From: Spirosoma fluviale
GTDB lineage: Bacteria > Bacteroidota > Bacteroidia > Cytophagales > Spirosomataceae
Direction: 5' to 3'
NCBI GenBank assembly: GCA_945906915.1
Contig: CAMDSI010000047.1
Location: 1-12,350 of the forward strand
Length of the DNA stretch: 12,350 nucleotides
The position numbers and the translations under genes were made by a program. Positions 11,203 to 12,350 of the stretch are shown here, piece by piece (within the stretch, counting starts at the first letter, position 1; each line of letters opens with the position of its first letter). The notes below the pieces were generated by a model. It had not been told where the DNA came from and ran no database searches. It saw only the letters and a list, made by a program, of their open reading frames with translations.

Positions 11203-11239
11203 TTTTTCAGGAATTGACACATTCTGTCAATACTTGAAA
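11203..11239 (+). repeat. ATTGACA palindromic element, copy C (diverged)
   Basis: The core is ATTGACA-CATTC-TGTCAAT with outer arms TTTCA and TGAAA. The outer arms differ from the TTTTGAG type but are still complementary to each other. It lies between the convergent ends of the holin-like gene and the 65-residue gene, and may serve as their shared 3' hairpin. Confidence 0.65.
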
Positions 11240-11264
11240 TTCGCATATATAGAAGGCCGGGATT

Positions 11265-11462
11265 TCATCTATTCCTCAAATCATTCAGGAACCTCCTCGC
11301 GTCAAAAATTAGATTTTTGGTCGAAACGGGGGCTACGATGACTGATTCGCAATAGATTTCATGCTCTTTTTCGGTGATGGTAATGGTCACTTTGGTGAAT
11401 TTGTAAGGTCCCATGTGGCCGTTGTAGAAAAGGAGGGGATCTTTTGGTCTGAAGAAATTCAT
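11265..11462 (-). CDS. Small unknown protein, second gene of XRE operon
   Basis: 65 residues, no recognised family. It starts MNFFRPKDPLLFYNG, has a central beta-like stretch with alternating residues (TKVTITITEKEHEIYCESVIVAPV) and ends in a charged helix (DARRFLNDLRNR). There is no signal peptide or membrane helix. It begins 11 bases after the XRE-type gene on the same strand, so the two are probably cotranscribed. Both starts are preceded at similar distance by ACCACTAA, possibly a shared regulatory or translation signal. A small regulator-linked protein of this kind could be a toxin-antitoxin partner or an accessory regulator; neither is shown. Confidence 0.55.
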   Translation of the reverse strand: MNFFRPKDPLLFYNGHMGPYKFTKVTITITEKEHEIYCESVIVAPVSTKNLIFDARRFLNDLRNR

Positions 11463-11473
11463 AGGTTTTTTAT

Positions 11474-11893
11474 TTAGTGGTTAAAGGTGCCGTGGCGGCG
11501 GTATTGAAAGCGTATGAGGTTTACGACCTGGGTGGGGTCGTAGGTGAAGGGGGCTTGGATGTGTAGTTTTCGGATTAATTTATGTTCGAGGCCGGTTTTT
11601 CTGCCGATGAGGTAGGCGTCTAGGTCTTTGGAACAAAAGGGCAAAGCTTCTAAAGCTAGTAATTCGTAGCCCGCGATGGAGCGTTTTATGCGTTCCCGCA
11701 TCCAGAAAACGCAAAGTTCGCGCGCGTTTACGTCGTGGTAATGGGCAAAAATGATGACGAGGTCAAGATCTGGGATGCGACTGCCGTTTTCGTATTTGCT
11801 CAAAAGCCCGGCGTCGATCCCGAGATCCTGCGCCATCACGTGCAGCGGAACGGCACGGATGAGCTTCAGGTATCTAGAGAAGTGGTTAAACAT
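11474..11893 (-). CDS. XRE-family helix-turn-helix regulator
   Basis: 139 residues. The HTH domain spans about residues 5-60: a first helix (SRYLKLIRAV), the turn region MAQDLGIDAGLLSKYENGSR with recognition helix, and IPDLDLVIIFAHYHDVNARELCVFWM. The LSKYENGSR signature is typical of XRE/Cro-type DNA binding. The following FWMRERI and ELLALEAL recall regulators often found beside DNA methyltransferases in Bacteroidota, a resemblance from memory; no methyltransferase is in view. The C-terminal 50 residues are basic and of unknown role. It heads a minus-strand pair with the 65-residue gene, divergent from the MFS transporter at 12259. Confidence 0.8.
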   Translation of the reverse strand: MFNHFSRYLKLIRAVPLHVMAQDLGIDAGLLSKYENGSRIPDLDLVIIFAHYHDVNARELCVFWMRERIKRSIAGYELLALEALPFCSKDLDAYLIGRKTGLEHKLIRKLHIQAPFTYDPTQVVNLIRFQYRRHGTFNH

Positions 11894-12009
11894 ATTGATT
11901 AGTGGTTTGGTGTTCCAAATGTATTCCCTCCAATCCCCCTAACCTAACAGCTTACTGATAATGTGAAATCAGAGCTTGATAATTATTACTAATCGGTCTA
12001 TTGGATTCA

Positions 12010-12035
12010 TTTTTTGTTGATAAATAGGTAGATAA
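12010..12035 (+). promoter_or_regulatory. Second copy of the shared upstream motif
   Basis: It contains GTTGATAAATAG and aligns with 605-630 at 22 of 26 positions. It sits in the 365-bp region between the divergent XRE and MFS genes. Apart from this and palindromic copy D, I see no further features between 11894 and 12258. Confidence 0.3.
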
Positions 12036-12093
12036 TTCGTTTAGAGGTAGCTAAGCCATTATTGATATAACACGCGCTGTACTGTATAAGCCA

Positions 12094-12138
12094 TTTTGAG
12101 GTATTGACAGTTTGTGTCAATAGCTCAAAAAACCATTT
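12094..12138 (+). repeat. ATTGACA palindromic element, copy D
   Basis: TTTTGAG and CTCAAAA arms flank the core ATTGACA-GTTTG-TGTCAAT, with one mismatched pair between arm and core. The right side extends as CAAAAAACCATTT, as in copies A and B. It is the only copy in a divergent promoter region rather than at a gene 3' end. Confidence 0.7.
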
Positions 12139-12258
12139 GTAGAAATGCGACGATATTCAATCAAAACCGGCAATGGAGTTAATTGAGCCAGAATGTCTAT
12201 GGAAATGGCGGCGATTGTGATATTTTCTGTATTTTTAGGAAGAAATTGAGAATACGAT

Positions 12259-12350
12259 ATGCAAGAGTTCGATAATAATAAGGTGCCGGTTAAGAAGTTG
12301 TGGCAGGTGATTGTGGCGTCGAGTGTGGGGACGGTGATTGAGTGGTATGA
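12259..12350 (+). CDS. MFS transporter, metabolite:H+ symporter type (5' fragment)
   Basis: The window ends 92 bases into this gene. The 30 visible residues are a charged cytoplasmic N-terminus (MQEFDNNKVPVKKLW) followed by the start of the first membrane helix with SSVGTVIEWYD. The sequence G-T-x-I-E-W-Y-D is characteristic of the metabolite:H+ symporter branch (ProP/KgtP/ShiA-like) of the major facilitator superfamily, inner-membrane proteins of 12 helices. The substrate cannot be told from this fragment. The ATG at 12259 fits the family N-terminus. Palindromic copy D lies 120 bases upstream. Confidence 0.75.
   Translation, partial: MQEFDNNKVPVKKLWQVIVASSVGTVIEWY

Noticed and set aside
11055..11246. 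Minus-strand frame of 63 codons with MCQFLKK
   Set aside because: Antisense to the holin-like gene plus palindromic copy C; no independent coding sign.
12191..12247. 18-codon frame before the MFS gene
   Set aside because: Too short, with no family or conserved feature; it may only be leader sequence.

Overview
The window looks like chromosomal DNA of a Bacteroidota bacterium, probably near the Cytophagia. The evidence is an eno gene followed 4 bases later by a short FtsB/DivIC-type gene, several exact TAnnTTTG promoter -7 boxes, little Shine-Dalgarno sequence, a stand-alone LytTR regulator and a compact his operon ending in a 4-TM holin-like gene. The assignment comes from recognising families and signals by eye, not from a database search. 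There are no rRNA or tRNA genes, no CRISPR array and no recognisable transposase.

Layout. 1-726: a hairpin array runs into the 3' end of a LytTR gene (minus), followed by a promoter region with two palindromes. 727-2389: an aldo/keto reductase (plus) converges on, and overlaps, an exported rhodanese-thioredoxin fusion (minus). 2480-4082: eno and a DivIC-like division gene, ending at a strong terminator. 4083-4546: a repeat-filled intergenic block. 4547-6067: gpmI (minus). 6120-6251: a truncated remnant of an NAD(P)-binding Rossmann gene. 6278-7177: a Tat-signal Dabb-domain gene and a convergent coiled-coil membrane protein gene, with a hairpin array between them. 7178-7425: a second repeat block. 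7426-8073: a TVP38/DedA-like membrane protein (minus). 8130-11154: hisH-hisA-hisF-hisIE-holin-like gene (plus), nearly without gaps. 11265-11893: a two-gene minus operon with an XRE-type regulator and an unknown 65-residue protein. 12259-end: the start of an MFS/MHS transporter.

The genes are mostly core metabolism. Eno and GpmI catalyse neighbouring glycolytic steps. HisH and HisF form the imidazole glycerol phosphate synthase that uses the HisA product, and HisIE carries out the two preceding steps. The rhodanese-thioredoxin protein and the aldo/keto reductase suggest sulfur or redox handling.

The unusual content is intergenic. Five arrays, about 24 units, repeat the spacer GACTAA followed by a tiny perfect hairpin with a 3-base loop. 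The stem sequence changes from unit to unit but always stays self-complementary, and the usual period is 19 bp. The arrays sit at gene 3' ends, and two genes (LytTR and Dabb) end inside a hairpin. A second family of four palindromes (core ATTGACA-N5-TGTCAAT) and a 7-bp CAAAGTT-type tandem repeat occur with the arrays in a partly conserved order. I know of no described element with this design; it is the best candidate for something new in the window.
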